Shown here piece by piece: positions 1 to 5,581 of a stretch of 8,594 nucleotides of DNA. A model generated the notes under the pieces. It saw only the letters and a program-made list of their open reading frames with translations. It was not told the DNA's origin and ran no database searches. A program made the translations under genes and the position numbers. Origin of the DNA: DASSBG01 sp035703755 (GTDB lineage Bacteria > Pseudomonadota > Gammaproteobacteria > Xanthomonadales > Rhodanobacteraceae); the NCBI GenBank assembly GCA_035703755.1, contig DASSXP010000353.1, positions 1 through 8,594 on the forward strand. Reading direction: 5' to 3'. Every line of letters starts with the position of its first letter. The first letter of the stretch is position 1.

Positions 1-17
1 AGCGGCGGAGCGAATCG

Positions 18-42
18 GCGCCGCGTCGGGGCGACGCGGCGC
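18..42 (-). terminator. GC hairpin downstream of rpmE2, probable terminator without U-tract
   Basis: An 11-bp perfect inverted repeat (18-28 against 32-42) with a 3-nt loop begins 7 bases after the rpmE2 stop codon. The stem is almost all G/C and would be very stable. No run of T follows on the minus strand, so it is not a textbook intrinsic terminator. It could stop transcription as a strong GC stem, protect the 3' end, or act with Rho. The position right after the stop supports an end-of-transcript role. Confidence 0.6.
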
Positions 43-49
43 GAACGGG

Positions 50-295
50 TTACTTCGCGCCGTAGCGACGACGGAACTTGTCGACGCGGCCACCGGCATC
101 GATGGTCTTCTGCTTGCCGGTGTAGAACGGGTGCGAGTGGCTGGAGATATCCACCTTGATCAAGGGATATTCCTGGCCGTCCTCCCACTTGACGGTCTCT
201 TTGCTGGACATCGTCGACTTGGTCAGAAACGCAAAGTCGGACGACAGGTCCTGGAACACCACCGGCTGGTAGTTCGGGTGGATATCGGACTTCAT
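50..295 (-). CDS. rpmE2: 50S ribosomal protein L31 type B (zinc-independent)
   Basis: This 81-residue protein is the L31 component of the large ribosomal subunit, which sits at the central protuberance and bridges to the small subunit. It starts MKSDIHPNYQPVVFQD, the family's typical N-terminus, and has the conserved HSHPFYTG segment (residues 53-60) and a basic tail, DKFRRRYGAK. It contains no cysteine, so the CxxC zinc ligands of the type A form are absent; this is the C-minus paralog, which works without zinc. The frame stays open further upstream, but the ATG at 293-295 is preceded 6 nt away by GGAG and matches the family length (about 80-90 residues). It has its own promoter-like sequence and a hairpin follows the stop. 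In several bacteria this paralog is repressed by Zur; I see no Zur-like palindrome upstream. Confidence 0.96.
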   Translation of the reverse strand: MKSDIHPNYQPVVFQDLSSDFAFLTKSTMSSKETVKWEDGQEYPLIKVDISSHSHPFYTGKQKTIDAGGRVDKFRRRYGAK

Positions 296-301
296 GGCTC
301 G

Positions 302-305
302 CTCC
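302..305 (-). promoter_or_regulatory. Ribosome binding site of rpmE2
   Basis: GGAG on the minus strand lies 6 nt before the ATG at 293-295. It fixes the start of L31 at MKSDIHPNYQ rather than at the longer open frame, whose extra N-terminal residues are unlike L31. Confidence 0.75.
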
Positions 306-333
306 GGGCGAAAACGCTTGAGAAAAGAGCGGC

Positions 334-363
334 ATTGTAGCGAGATTCCACGGTTTGCCGCAA
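334..363 (-). promoter_or_regulatory. Probable sigma-70 type promoter of rpmE2
   Basis: On the minus strand, TACAAT at 334-339 matches the -10 consensus at five of six positions. TTGCGG at 358-363 is a partial -35 with an 18-nt spacer. A start near 327 would give a leader of about 30 nt containing the GGAG site. The -35 is only a half match, so the exact element is inferred. Confidence 0.5.
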
Positions 364-379
364 GGCCTGTGTGCAGGCC

Positions 380-403
380 GCCGCCAGAGGCTTCTCCGGC
401 GGC
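380..403 (-). terminator. Hairpin after the secreted-protein gene
   Basis: Read on the minus strand, this is a 10-bp stem with a 4-nt loop that starts about 20 nt after the stop codon of the 425-1351 gene. One pair is a G-U wobble in the minus-strand RNA but an A-C mismatch on the plus strand, so the structure favours minus-strand transcription. There is no clear U-tract. It lies just ahead of the rpmE2 promoter and would insulate the two genes. Confidence 0.5.
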
Positions 404-424
404 CACCACCGCCGGGCGATCGTT

Positions 425-1351
425 TCAGTCGAAATCGCCCTTGAAGATGCGCGCCTCGCCGCTGTCAGGGTCCACCATCAAGGCGGACTCGTCCACTACC
501 TCAAAATCGCTGCCCCGGACGGCCTTGAGTTCGTTGAGGTCGTCGTCGTTCCAACTGGTGTTGGTTTCACCAGTGAAAAACCAGTTGCCGCCGTTGTCGG
601 CGAGGATCATGCCGTATTCCTTCAACGCACGAACGATGACCCGCGCCGTGCTCGACAGACCCGTCTCCGGGTAATCGGCGCGCAGCCGCACGCGGATGCC
701 CAACGGCGGCAGACCGGGGTCGGCATCACCCGCCTGATGCCGCGCCGGCCAGATGTAGCTGTCTTGCGTCACGTCGGCGGTGAAACGCAGCGCGTGATCG
801 ATGCGTCCGGACAACACCTCGTCGCGCCGCACCAGCCCCGGCAGGATCGGCAGCCCGGCGGCATCGGCACTGGTCCAGCCATCCGGTCGCAAGGCATTCG
901 ATTGCAGATCGAACACCGCTCCCGAACCGGCACTCCAGCCACTACCACTGACGCTGGCGTCGTACAGTTCGTAGAGCTTGCAGCTGCCCTGCTGCACCGC
1001 CAGCACATGGGCATCGCCCTGTTCAATCGGCGCCGAGAGCGGAATCGGATAGGGGCCGGGATCGCTCTCGTCGGGCCAGTAGAAATCCACCGTCCGCGGC
1101 ATTTCACTGGCCGCCACGACGATGTGTGGAATGCCGTAGCTCGGGTCGGCACCGAAGTCAGGGTGAAGATTGGCGTTGGCGCCAATTGACGCGACCCACA
1201 ATGCGCTGTCTGCCGCCACCGGCAACTGGTCGATGCGGGTGTTCCACACGTTGTCGGGTGGAAACACCGCACAGCCGCCGATCACGGGACCGGCAGCAAC
1301 CGGCGTCGCCGCCACCAGCACCACGATCACACCCAGCGCACGCACACGCAT
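425..1351 (-). CDS. Secreted protein of unknown function
   Basis: A 308-residue protein predicted to be exported. I can assign no enzymatic function. A short basic N-terminus (MRVR) and a hydrophobic core lead to a likely signal-peptidase I site after VAA (about residue 20). The mature part looks like one compact domain: FPPDNVWNTRI (30-40), LHPDFG (62-67) followed by YGIP (72-75), RRDEVLSGRIDHALRF (175-190), IWPARH (200-205) and GMILADNGGNWFF (247-259). Two cysteines, C27 and C124, could form a disulfide. The tail (about 270-308) is acidic. Invariant-looking D, H, R and W residues within these motifs recall conserved secreted hypothetical proteins of other GC-rich bacteria, and catalytic or sugar-binding activity is possible but not shown. 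An upstream TTG (1364-1366) keeps the frame open, but it lies next to the GGAGG site, so the ATG at 1349-1351 is preferred. It is a single gene, divergent from the Mpo1-like gene. Confidence 0.85.
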   Translation of the reverse strand: MRVRALGVIVVLVAATPVAAGPVIGGCAVFPPDNVWNTRIDQLPVAADSALWVASIGANANLHPDFGADPSYGIPHIVVAASEMPRTVDFYWPDESDPGPYPIPLSAPIEQGDAHVLAVQQGSCKLYELYDASVSGSGWSAGSGAVFDLQSNALRPDGWTSADAAGLPILPGLVRRDEVLSGRIDHALRFTADVTQDSYIWPARHQAGDADPGLPPLGIRVRLRADYPETGLSSTARVIVRALKEYGMILADNGGNWFFTGETNTSWNDDDLNELKAVRGSDFEVVDESALMVDPDSGEARIFKGDFD

Positions 1352-1359
1352 ATCGGCAG

Positions 1360-1364
1360 CCTCC
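1360..1364 (-). promoter_or_regulatory. Strong Shine-Dalgarno of the secreted-protein gene
   Basis: A full GGAGG on the minus strand lies 8 nt before the ATG at 1349-1351. It decides the start and rules out the upstream in-frame TTG, which abuts the site. A TTGACG sequence at 1416-1421 (minus) could be a -35, but I see no acceptable -10 at the right spacing, so I do not call a promoter. Confidence 0.75.
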
Positions 1365-1448
1365 AACCAGAGTGAACCAGCCTACCCAAACGCACCCACA
1401 CGACCGTGATGATTCCGTCAAAACGGCGTAAACCCCGCCAGCGCGGCA

Positions 1449-1496
1449 CGCCGGCATTCCGGGGCCGGCACAGCCGGAACCCGGAATCCACCGGCG
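1449..1496. repeat. Nested inverted repeat in a divergent intergenic region, REP-like candidate
   Basis: Three nested stems share one centre. The outer stem is CGCCGG (1449-1454) with CCGGCG (1491-1496). The middle stem is ATTCCGGG (1456-1463) with CCCGGAAT (1480-1487). The inner stem is CCGG (1465-1468) with CCGG (1474-1477) around a CACAG loop. The arms are separated by small bulges: 1 nt on the left, 3 nt on the right, and G against AA inside. The layout CATTCC...GGAATCCA resembles widespread proteobacterial intergenic palindromes (REP or Correia/dRS3-like types). Family membership is inferred from shape only, since just one copy is visible. The region 1352-1623 holds no credible gene, so this repeat is its main content. 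Confidence 0.6.
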
Positions 1497-1611
1497 GTGA
1501 CCGCACTGCAGCCATCCCCATCGACCGCGCATGGCGCCGCTCAGACACCATTGCGACGACAGCGATCCCACGCCATTCGGCTTCCGCGCTACTCTGAACC
1601 GACTTTTTCCC

Positions 1612-1617
1612 AGGGGA
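1612..1617 (+). promoter_or_regulatory. Ribosome binding site deciding the start of the Mpo1-like gene
   Basis: AGGGGA lies 6 nt before the ATG at 1624. The open frame extends back to 1531, but those 31 extra codons have no hydrophobic or conserved character and no such site, so the shorter protein is preferred. Confidence 0.7.
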
Positions 1618-1623
1618 CTCGCC

Positions 1624-2088
1624 ATGCGCAGCGTCAACGAATGGTTCGGCAGCTACAGCGCCGATCACAAGAACCCGACCAACCGCCTGATCCACTGGCT
1701 TTGCGTGCCCGTCATCCTGTGGTGCGTGGTGGCTTTGCTGTGGCTGGTGCCGGTGCCGCCAGCCATCGGTCGCGCGGGCCTGTGGTCCGCCGCGGCGATG
1801 TTCCTCGCGTTTCTGTTCTACATGCGCCTGTCGCGGGTCATCGGCTTTGCGATGGCGGCAGTGTTCATCGTCTGCGGCCTGCTCGCCGAAGCGGCTTACC
1901 GCGCACTCGGGGCCAACGGCCTTTTGTGGCTGGCCATCGGCCTGTTCGTGCTGGCCTGGATCGGGCAGTTCGTGGGTCACCTGATCGAAGGTCGACGGCC
2001 ATCGTTCTTTACCGATCTCGCGTATCTTCTGATCGGCCCGGCGTGGCTCACCGGCAAGCTGCTGCGCCGCATCGGCGTCAGCTACTGA
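1624..2088 (+). CDS. Mpo1-like membrane protein (DUF962 family)
   Basis: A 154-residue integral membrane protein of the DUF962/YGL010w family. Its yeast member Mpo1 is an iron-dependent dioxygenase that removes one carbon from 2-hydroxy fatty acids in phytosphingosine breakdown; bacterial substrates are not established. The N-terminus MRSVNEWFGSYSADHKNPTN and the following IHWLCVPVI carry the family signature, with H15, N17, P18, N20 and H24. A second conserved block near the C-terminus, GQFVGHLIEGRRPSFF (114-129), supplies H119 and E122. These histidines are the likely metal ligands. About four hydrophobic segments lie at roughly 25-45, 53-92 (probably two) and 100-121, with another near 131-147. 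The gene is the first of a tight pair: only 3 nt separate its stop from the GTPase start, and its last codons form half of the hairpin at that junction. The pairing suggests a shared membrane-lipid role, which is inference. Confidence 0.88.
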   Translation: MRSVNEWFGSYSADHKNPTNRLIHWLCVPVILWCVVALLWLVPVPPAIGRAGLWSAAAMFLAFLFYMRLSRVIGFAMAAVFIVCGLLAEAAYRALGANGLLWLAIGLFVLAWIGQFVGHLIEGRRPSFFTDLAYLLIGPAWLTGKLLRRIGVSY

Positions 2089-2091
2089 CGC
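2075..2091 (+). promoter_or_regulatory. Stop/start hairpin at the Mpo1-like/GTPase junction
   Basis: A perfect 7-bp inverted repeat, GCGTCAG (2075-2081) against CTGACGC (2085-2091) with loop CTA, contains the TGA stop of the first gene (2086-2088) in its 3' arm. It ends at the base directly before the GTPase ATG (2092). There is no purine-rich Shine-Dalgarno in front of that ATG. The hairpin would cover the initiation region unless a ribosome finishing the upstream gene opens it, so it looks like a translational coupling device. The structure is seen directly; the mechanism is inferred. Confidence 0.55.
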
Positions 2092-3468
2092 ATGGATGGC
2101 CGGCAACTCTGGCGCCGCTTGCGCAGCTGGTGGCCGACGCCGCCGACAGCAACGCCCGCGCGCGCCAGCTCCGCACCGCAACGGGTGACCGACAGCCTGC
2201 GCTCCTTGCTGGATGACGCCAGCATCCCGGCCGCGGTGCGGCGCGAAATGGCCGCGGATTTTGCGCGCATCGAATCGATGCTGGCGAAAATCGAGCGCGG
2301 CGAATTGCATGTGGCGGTGTTCGGCCGGGTCTCGGCCGGCAAGTCCGCGCTCGGCAATGCCCTGCTCGGCCGCGACGCGTTTGCGGTCGGCGTCCTGCAC
2401 GGCACCACCACCGAAGCCCATGAAGCGCGCCTCGATGACACGGACGGTGGCGGGCTGGTGCTGATCGACACCCCCGGCATCAACGAGCTCGACGGCGAGG
2501 AGCGTGAGCGCCTCGCCTTTGATGTTGCCGAGGTCAGCGACCTGGTGGTGTTCGTCTGCGACGCCGACCTGACCCGCGACGAGCTCGACGCCATCCACAC
2601 CCTGGCCCGCACCCAGCGCCCGCTGCTGCTGGCGCTGAACAAGGCCGACCGCTACGGCGACGACGAACGCGAGCGCCTGCTGGCACAGTTGCGCCAGCGC
2701 ACGACGGGCGTGATCCAGCCCGACAACGTGCTGGCAGTGGCCGCGCAGCCGGCGCCGCGACCACTGCGCAGCCGCGACGCGAGCGGCCGCGAACAGGAAA
2801 CCACGCAAGCCCCGGCGCCCGCCGTGACCGCCTTGCGCGAACGGCTGCGGCAGCTGGCCGCGCGCGAAGGCAAGACCCTGGCTGCGGTCAACGCCGGCCT
2901 GTTCGCCGGCCGCCTGTCGGACCAGGTCGCGGCGCGCATCGCCGCCACACGTCAGCGTGTCGCCGACACGGTGATCCGCCAATACTGTCTCGCCAAGGGC
3001 GTGATGGTGGCCCTGAACCCGGTGCCGGTGGCCGACTTGCTGGCCGCCGCCGGGCTCGATGCCGCAATGGTGGTGCAACTGTCGCGGGTCTACGGCCTGC
3101 CGCTGACGAAAAGCGAATCCGGCAAGCTGGTCGCCACCATCAGCGCCCAACTGGCCGCCCTGATGGGCGCGATCTGGGGCGTGCATCTGGTCGCCAGCGC
3201 ACTCAAAGGGGTCAGCGCCGGGGTTTCCACCGTGGTCACCGCCGGCTTCCAGGGCGCGCTGGCCTGGTACGCCACGGTGCTGATCGGCCGCGCCGCCGAA
3301 AGCTATCTCGTGCAGGGGAAATCCTGGGGCGCGCACGGCGCCAAGCGGGCCGTCGCCGACATCGTCGCCGGCCTCGACCGCGATTCCATTCTGCGCGAAG
3401 CCCGCGCTGAAATCCTCAAGCGCCTGCGCCGCGGCGAAAGCCTGTCGCCGCACGGGGCCGAAAAGTAA
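2092..3468 (+). CDS. Dynamin-like/HSR1-type GTPase with C-terminal DUF697 domain
   Basis: A 458-residue GTP-binding protein. After a basic, proline-rich leader (1-30) and a helical stretch, the G domain begins near residue 70. G1 is GRVSAGKS (78-85), close to the xxSAGKS form typical of bacterial dynamin-like proteins, followed by ALGNALLG. G2 is probably GTTTE (104-108), G3 is DTPG (126-129) and G4 is NKAD (183-186). G5 is weak, near VAA (216-218). A Pro/Arg/Gln-rich linker (219-245) follows. The C-terminal part has the DUF697 pattern, ALNPVPVADLLAA (307-319), with VYGLPLTKSESGK after it. Two hydrophobic segments at about 351-372 and 373-402 could insert into or span the inner membrane. GTPases with this domain are linked to membrane stress or remodelling in other bacteria, but their roles are mostly unproven. 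The start is coupled to the Mpo1-like gene; no independent ribosome site is visible. Confidence 0.88.
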   Translation: MDGRQLWRRLRSWWPTPPTATPARASSAPQRVTDSLRSLLDDASIPAAVRREMAADFARIESMLAKIERGELHVAVFGRVSAGKSALGNALLGRDAFAVGVLHGTTTEAHEARLDDTDGGGLVLIDTPGINELDGEERERLAFDVAEVSDLVVFVCDADLTRDELDAIHTLARTQRPLLLALNKADRYGDDERERLLAQLRQRTTGVIQPDNVLAVAAQPAPRPLRSRDASGREQETTQAPAPAVTALRERLRQLAAREGKTLAAVNAGLFAGRLSDQVAARIAATRQRVADTVIRQYCLAKGVMVALNPVPVADLLAAAGLDAAMVVQLSRVYGLPLTKSESGKLVATISAQLAALMGAIWGVHLVASALKGVSAGVSTVVTAGFQGALAWYATVLIGRAAESYLVQGKSWGAHGAKRAVADIVAGLDRDSILREARAEILKRLRRGESLSPHGAEK

Positions 3469-3503
3469 CCGGCCAAGCCATGGCTGACGCCGGCGCAGCG
3501 CGG

Positions 3504-4010
3504 CTAGTCGGCGGCGTCCACGGCGTGGAGGAACTCGGCGCACAAGGCTTCCATGCCGACGCGGTCAGCCACATCGAAACGGCCGACGCGCGGGCTGTCC
3601 ACGTCCCACACGCCGAGCAGGCGGCCATCGGCGCGCCGCAGCGGCACCACGATCTCCGATTGCGAGGCCGGATCGCAGTAAATGTGATTGGGGTGGGCCG
3701 CCACATCCACCACCAGTTGCGTCTCGCCGGTCGCGGCCGCGGCGCCGCAGACCCCGCGACCAAGCGCGATGCGGATGCAGGCCGGACGGCCCTGGAACGG
3801 TCCGACCACCAACTCGGTACCGTCGAAGAAATAGAAGCCGGCCCAGTTGAGTTCCGGCAAGGCGTGAAACACCAGCGCCGCGAAGTTGGCCGCATTGGCA
3901 ACGAGGTCGCGTTCGCCGTGCAGCACGCCGCGAACCTGTTGCCGCAGCTCGGCGTACAAGCCCGGCTTGTCGGTGGCGTGGATCGGGGCGGAGGTGAACA
4001 TGGCGTGCAT
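3504..4010 (-). CDS. msrC: Free methionine-(R)-sulfoxide reductase, GAF-domain type
   Basis: A 168-residue cytoplasmic enzyme that reduces free L-methionine-(R)-sulfoxide to methionine, repairing oxidised methionine with electrons from thioredoxin. It is a single GAF domain of normal family length. All three redox cysteines are present: C78 (GRPACIRI), C88 (GRGVCG) and C112 (HIYCDPASQSEIVVP). Their spacing of 10 and 24 residues equals that of the E. coli fRMsr (Cys84/94/118). The substrate-pocket blocks NWAGFYFF (55-62), SEIVVPL (118-124) and GVWDVDSP (133-140) are intact. Two start codons are possible, at 4010 and at 4001; both have only weak upstream sites (GGA before the first), and the first is used here. 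It converges on the GTPase gene (35 nt apart) and diverges from the TMEM175-like gene across a short promoter region. Confidence 0.94.
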   Translation of the reverse strand: MHAMFTSAPIHATDKPGLYAELRQQVRGVLHGERDLVANAANFAALVFHALPELNWAGFYFFDGTELVVGPFQGRPACIRIALGRGVCGAAAATGETQLVVDVAAHPNHIYCDPASQSEIVVPLRRADGRLLGVWDVDSPRVGRFDVADRVGMEALCAEFLHAVDAAD

Positions 4011-4076
4011 TCGTCCGGGGAGCGGCGTAGTTTACGCCCCTTTACAGTGGACCCGCCGATGCCCAAGGAAGCAACG
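4011..4076. promoter_or_regulatory. Divergent promoter region between msrC and the TMEM175-like gene
   Basis: These 66 bases must hold the signals for both divergent genes. TTTAC occurs twice in direct repeat, at 4031-4035 and 4041-4045, exactly ten bases (one helical turn) apart. TTTACA at 4041-4046 is five of six to a plus-strand -35, but no matching -10 fits. On the minus strand, TAAACT (4029-4034) or TGTAAA (4041-4046) could be the -10 of msrC. The region is therefore regulatory by position, with the individual boxes unresolved. Confidence 0.35.
4066..4069 (+). promoter_or_regulatory. Ribosome binding site of the TMEM175-like gene
   Basis: AGGA lies 7 nt before the ATG at 4077, giving the start MPQPVDERGF. 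An in-frame ATG at 4059 would add six residues but has only a GGA within GTGGAC upstream. The later start is favoured. Confidence 0.55.
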
Positions 4077-4808
4077 ATGCCGCAGCCAGTCGACGAACGC
4101 GGCTTCCGCATCCGTGGCGCCGAGCCGACCCGGGTCGAGGCCTTCGTCGACGCCGCCTTTGCCTTCGCTGTCACCTTGCTGGTGGTCTCGGTGGGCAGCG
4201 TGCCGAACTCGGTGCCGCAGCTGATTGACGCCTTGCGCGGCGTCCCCGCCTTCGCCGCCAGCTTTGCGATCATCGCCCTGATCTGGCAGGCGCATCGCAA
4301 ATGGTCGCAGCGCTTCGCGCTGGAGGATCCGTACACGATCCGCCTCAGCCTGATGCTGGTATTCACCATGCTGGTGTACGTCTATCCGTTGCGGATGATG
4401 TTCTCGATGGCATTCGGCGGCATGACGGGAGGGCTGCTGTGGGAGCACCCGATCGGCATCGCCAGCATCGCTGAGGTGCGCGCCTTGTACGTGATCTACG
4501 CGGTCGGCTATGGCGTGGTCACGTTGATCATCAGTCTGCTGTACCGACACGCGTTGCGGCACGCCGATGCGCTGGCACTGTCGCCGCTCGAGCGTCTGCG
4601 CACCCGGCAGAACGTGCGCGTGTGGCTGATCATGGTCGCCGTGGCAGGCGCCTCGTTGCTGCTGGCCTTGTTGCTGCCGATGCGCCTGGAACACGGCTGG
4701 AGCATGGGCCTGCCGGGCCTCGCCTACATGCTGATCTGGCCACTGGAGGCACTGTCCGCCCGACGCGACCGCGCCGCGGTGGCCACGCTGGAAAGGGCCA
4801 CACCATGA
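4077..4808 (+). CDS. TMEM175-like (DUF1211) membrane protein, probable ion channel
   Basis: A 243-residue, probably six-helix inner-membrane protein of the DUF1211/TMEM175 family, whose characterised bacterial members are tetrameric potassium-permeable channels. The family signature RxxxFSD at the start of helix 1 reads R19-VEA-F23-V24-D25 here, so the serine is replaced by valine. Helix 1 continues as AAFAFAVTLLVVSV. A second conserved block, ALIWQAHRKWSQRF (67-80), matches the W-x-x-H motif after helix 2. Further hydrophobic segments lie near 90-112, 135-156, 182-200 and 210-224. The open frame runs far upstream to 3480, but that part is antisense to msrC and not real. The TGA stop overlaps the bioD ATG as ATGA, so the two proteins are translated in series. 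The substituted serine raises the question whether gating or selectivity is normal. Confidence 0.85.
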   Translation: MPQPVDERGFRIRGAEPTRVEAFVDAAFAFAVTLLVVSVGSVPNSVPQLIDALRGVPAFAASFAIIALIWQAHRKWSQRFALEDPYTIRLSLMLVFTMLVYVYPLRMMFSMAFGGMTGGLLWEHPIGIASIAEVRALYVIYAVGYGVVTLIISLLYRHALRHADALALSPLERLRTRQNVRVWLIMVAVAGASLLLALLLPMRLEHGWSMGLPGLAYMLIWPLEALSARRDRAAVATLERATP

Positions 4809-5494
4809 GCGCCCGCGGGGTTTTCATCGCCGGCACCGACACCGGCATCGGCAAGACCTTCGTCGCCTGCGCCTTGCTGCACGCCGTGCGCGCGCAGAAC
4901 CGCCGCGCAAGCGGCATGAAACCGGTCGCCAGCGGTTGCGAGTCGACCGCGCACGGCCTGCGCAACGAAGACGCGCTGGCGCTGATTGCCGCCAGCGATC
5001 CGGCACCGAACTACACCAGCTGCAATCCATTTGCCTTTGTCGAGCCGATCTCACCGCACCTGGCCGCCGCCGCCATGGGCGCCGAGGTGCGAATGACCCC
5101 GATTGCCACCGCATATGCCCGACTTGCGGAACAGGCGGATGCGGTGGTGGTGGAAGGTGTCGGCGGCTGGCTGGCGCCGCTGTCGTCGTCGCTGCCGGCC
5201 AGCGCGCTGGCGCAATCCTTGCAGTTGCCGGTCATCCTGGTGGTGGGCCTGAAACTTGGCTGCTTGAACCACGCCCTGCTCAGCGCCCGCGCGATCACGG
5301 CGGACGGTTGCCGCCTGCTGGGCTGGGTCGGCAATCACATCGACCCGTCGATGGCCTGCGTGGAGCAAAACCTCGACACCTTGCGCCAATGCCTGCCGGC
5401 GCCCTGCCTCGGCGTGGTCAACCACAACGCCACGCCGGCCGCTGCCGCACAGGCACTCGCACCAGCCGCCAACCAACTGTTTGCCGCGCCCTGA
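4805..5494 (+). CDS. bioD: Dethiobiotin synthetase
   Basis: A 229-residue cytoplasmic enzyme that closes the ureido ring of biotin: it carboxylates 7,8-diaminopelargonic acid with CO2 and ATP to form dethiobiotin, the step before BioB. The P-loop GTDTGIGKT (10-18) is exact for the family. GMKPVASG (37-44) supplies the substrate-binding lysine K39. EPISPHLAA (80-88), VEGVGGWLAPL (116-126) with E117, GLKLGCLNHALL (148-159) and the base-binding-region motif GWVGNHIDP (173-181) are all present. The length is close to the E. coli enzyme (about 225). The start overlaps the TMEM175-like stop (ATGA), and AGGG lies 7 nt upstream at 4794-4797, so it can also be initiated on its own. No other biotin gene is in the window. 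Confidence 0.96.
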   Translation: MSARGVFIAGTDTGIGKTFVACALLHAVRAQNRRASGMKPVASGCESTAHGLRNEDALALIAASDPAPNYTSCNPFAFVEPISPHLAAAAMGAEVRMTPIATAYARLAEQADAVVVEGVGGWLAPLSSSLPASALAQSLQLPVILVVGLKLGCLNHALLSARAITADGCRLLGWVGNHIDPSMACVEQNLDTLRQCLPAPCLGVVNHNATPAAAAQALAPAANQLFAAP

Positions 5495-5508
5495 TTCCGG
5501 TCGCGCGT

Positions 5509-5538
5509 TTGGCAGCCGGTGCCCGCTGGCATTATCGT
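5509..5538 (+). promoter_or_regulatory. Possible promoter of the 116-residue protein gene
   Basis: TTGGCA (5509-5514) matches the -35 consensus at five of six positions, and TATCGT (5533-5538) follows after 18 nt as a four-of-six -10. A start near 5545 gives a leader of about 37 nt containing AGGAG. It lies just after the bioD stop, suggesting the small gene is transcribed separately. Confidence 0.4.
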
Positions 5539-5571
5539 AGTTGCCCCACCAGCCGCCTGGCGGCATACCGC

Positions 5572-5576
5572 AGGAG
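5572..5576 (+). promoter_or_regulatory. Ribosome binding site of the 116-residue protein gene
   Basis: AGGAG lies 5 nt before the ATG at 5582. It excludes the longer frame beginning at 5519, which lies in the putative promoter. Confidence 0.7.
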
Positions 5577-5581
5577 ACTTC

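Noticed and set aside
371..1189. A 272-codon plus-strand frame opposite the secreted-protein gene
   Set aside because: The minus-strand gene has a signal peptide, strong ribosome site and domain-like motifs; the plus frame has none of these and would be a mirror of its codon pattern.
1551..1595. TTGCGA and TACTCT as a promoter for the Mpo1-like gene
   Set aside because: They are separated by 33 nt, too far for one promoter, and neither has an acceptable partner at 16-18 nt.
3469..3503. Possible bidirectional terminator between the converging GTPase and msrC genes
   Set aside because: Only a 4-bp GCCG/CGGC stem with a long loop and scattered imperfect pairing can be drawn, with no T-run on either strand.
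1327..3543. A 738-codon open frame on the minus strand across the Mpo1-like and GTPase genes
   Set aside because: It is antisense to two well-supported genes, has low-complexity Gln/Gly/Arg/His composition with no domain, and is the usual GC-driven shadow of codon bias.
3480..4076. The upstream extension of the TMEM175-like frame
   Set aside because: This stretch is antisense to msrC, which has all three catalytic cysteines; the ribosome site at 4066-4069 marks the true start.
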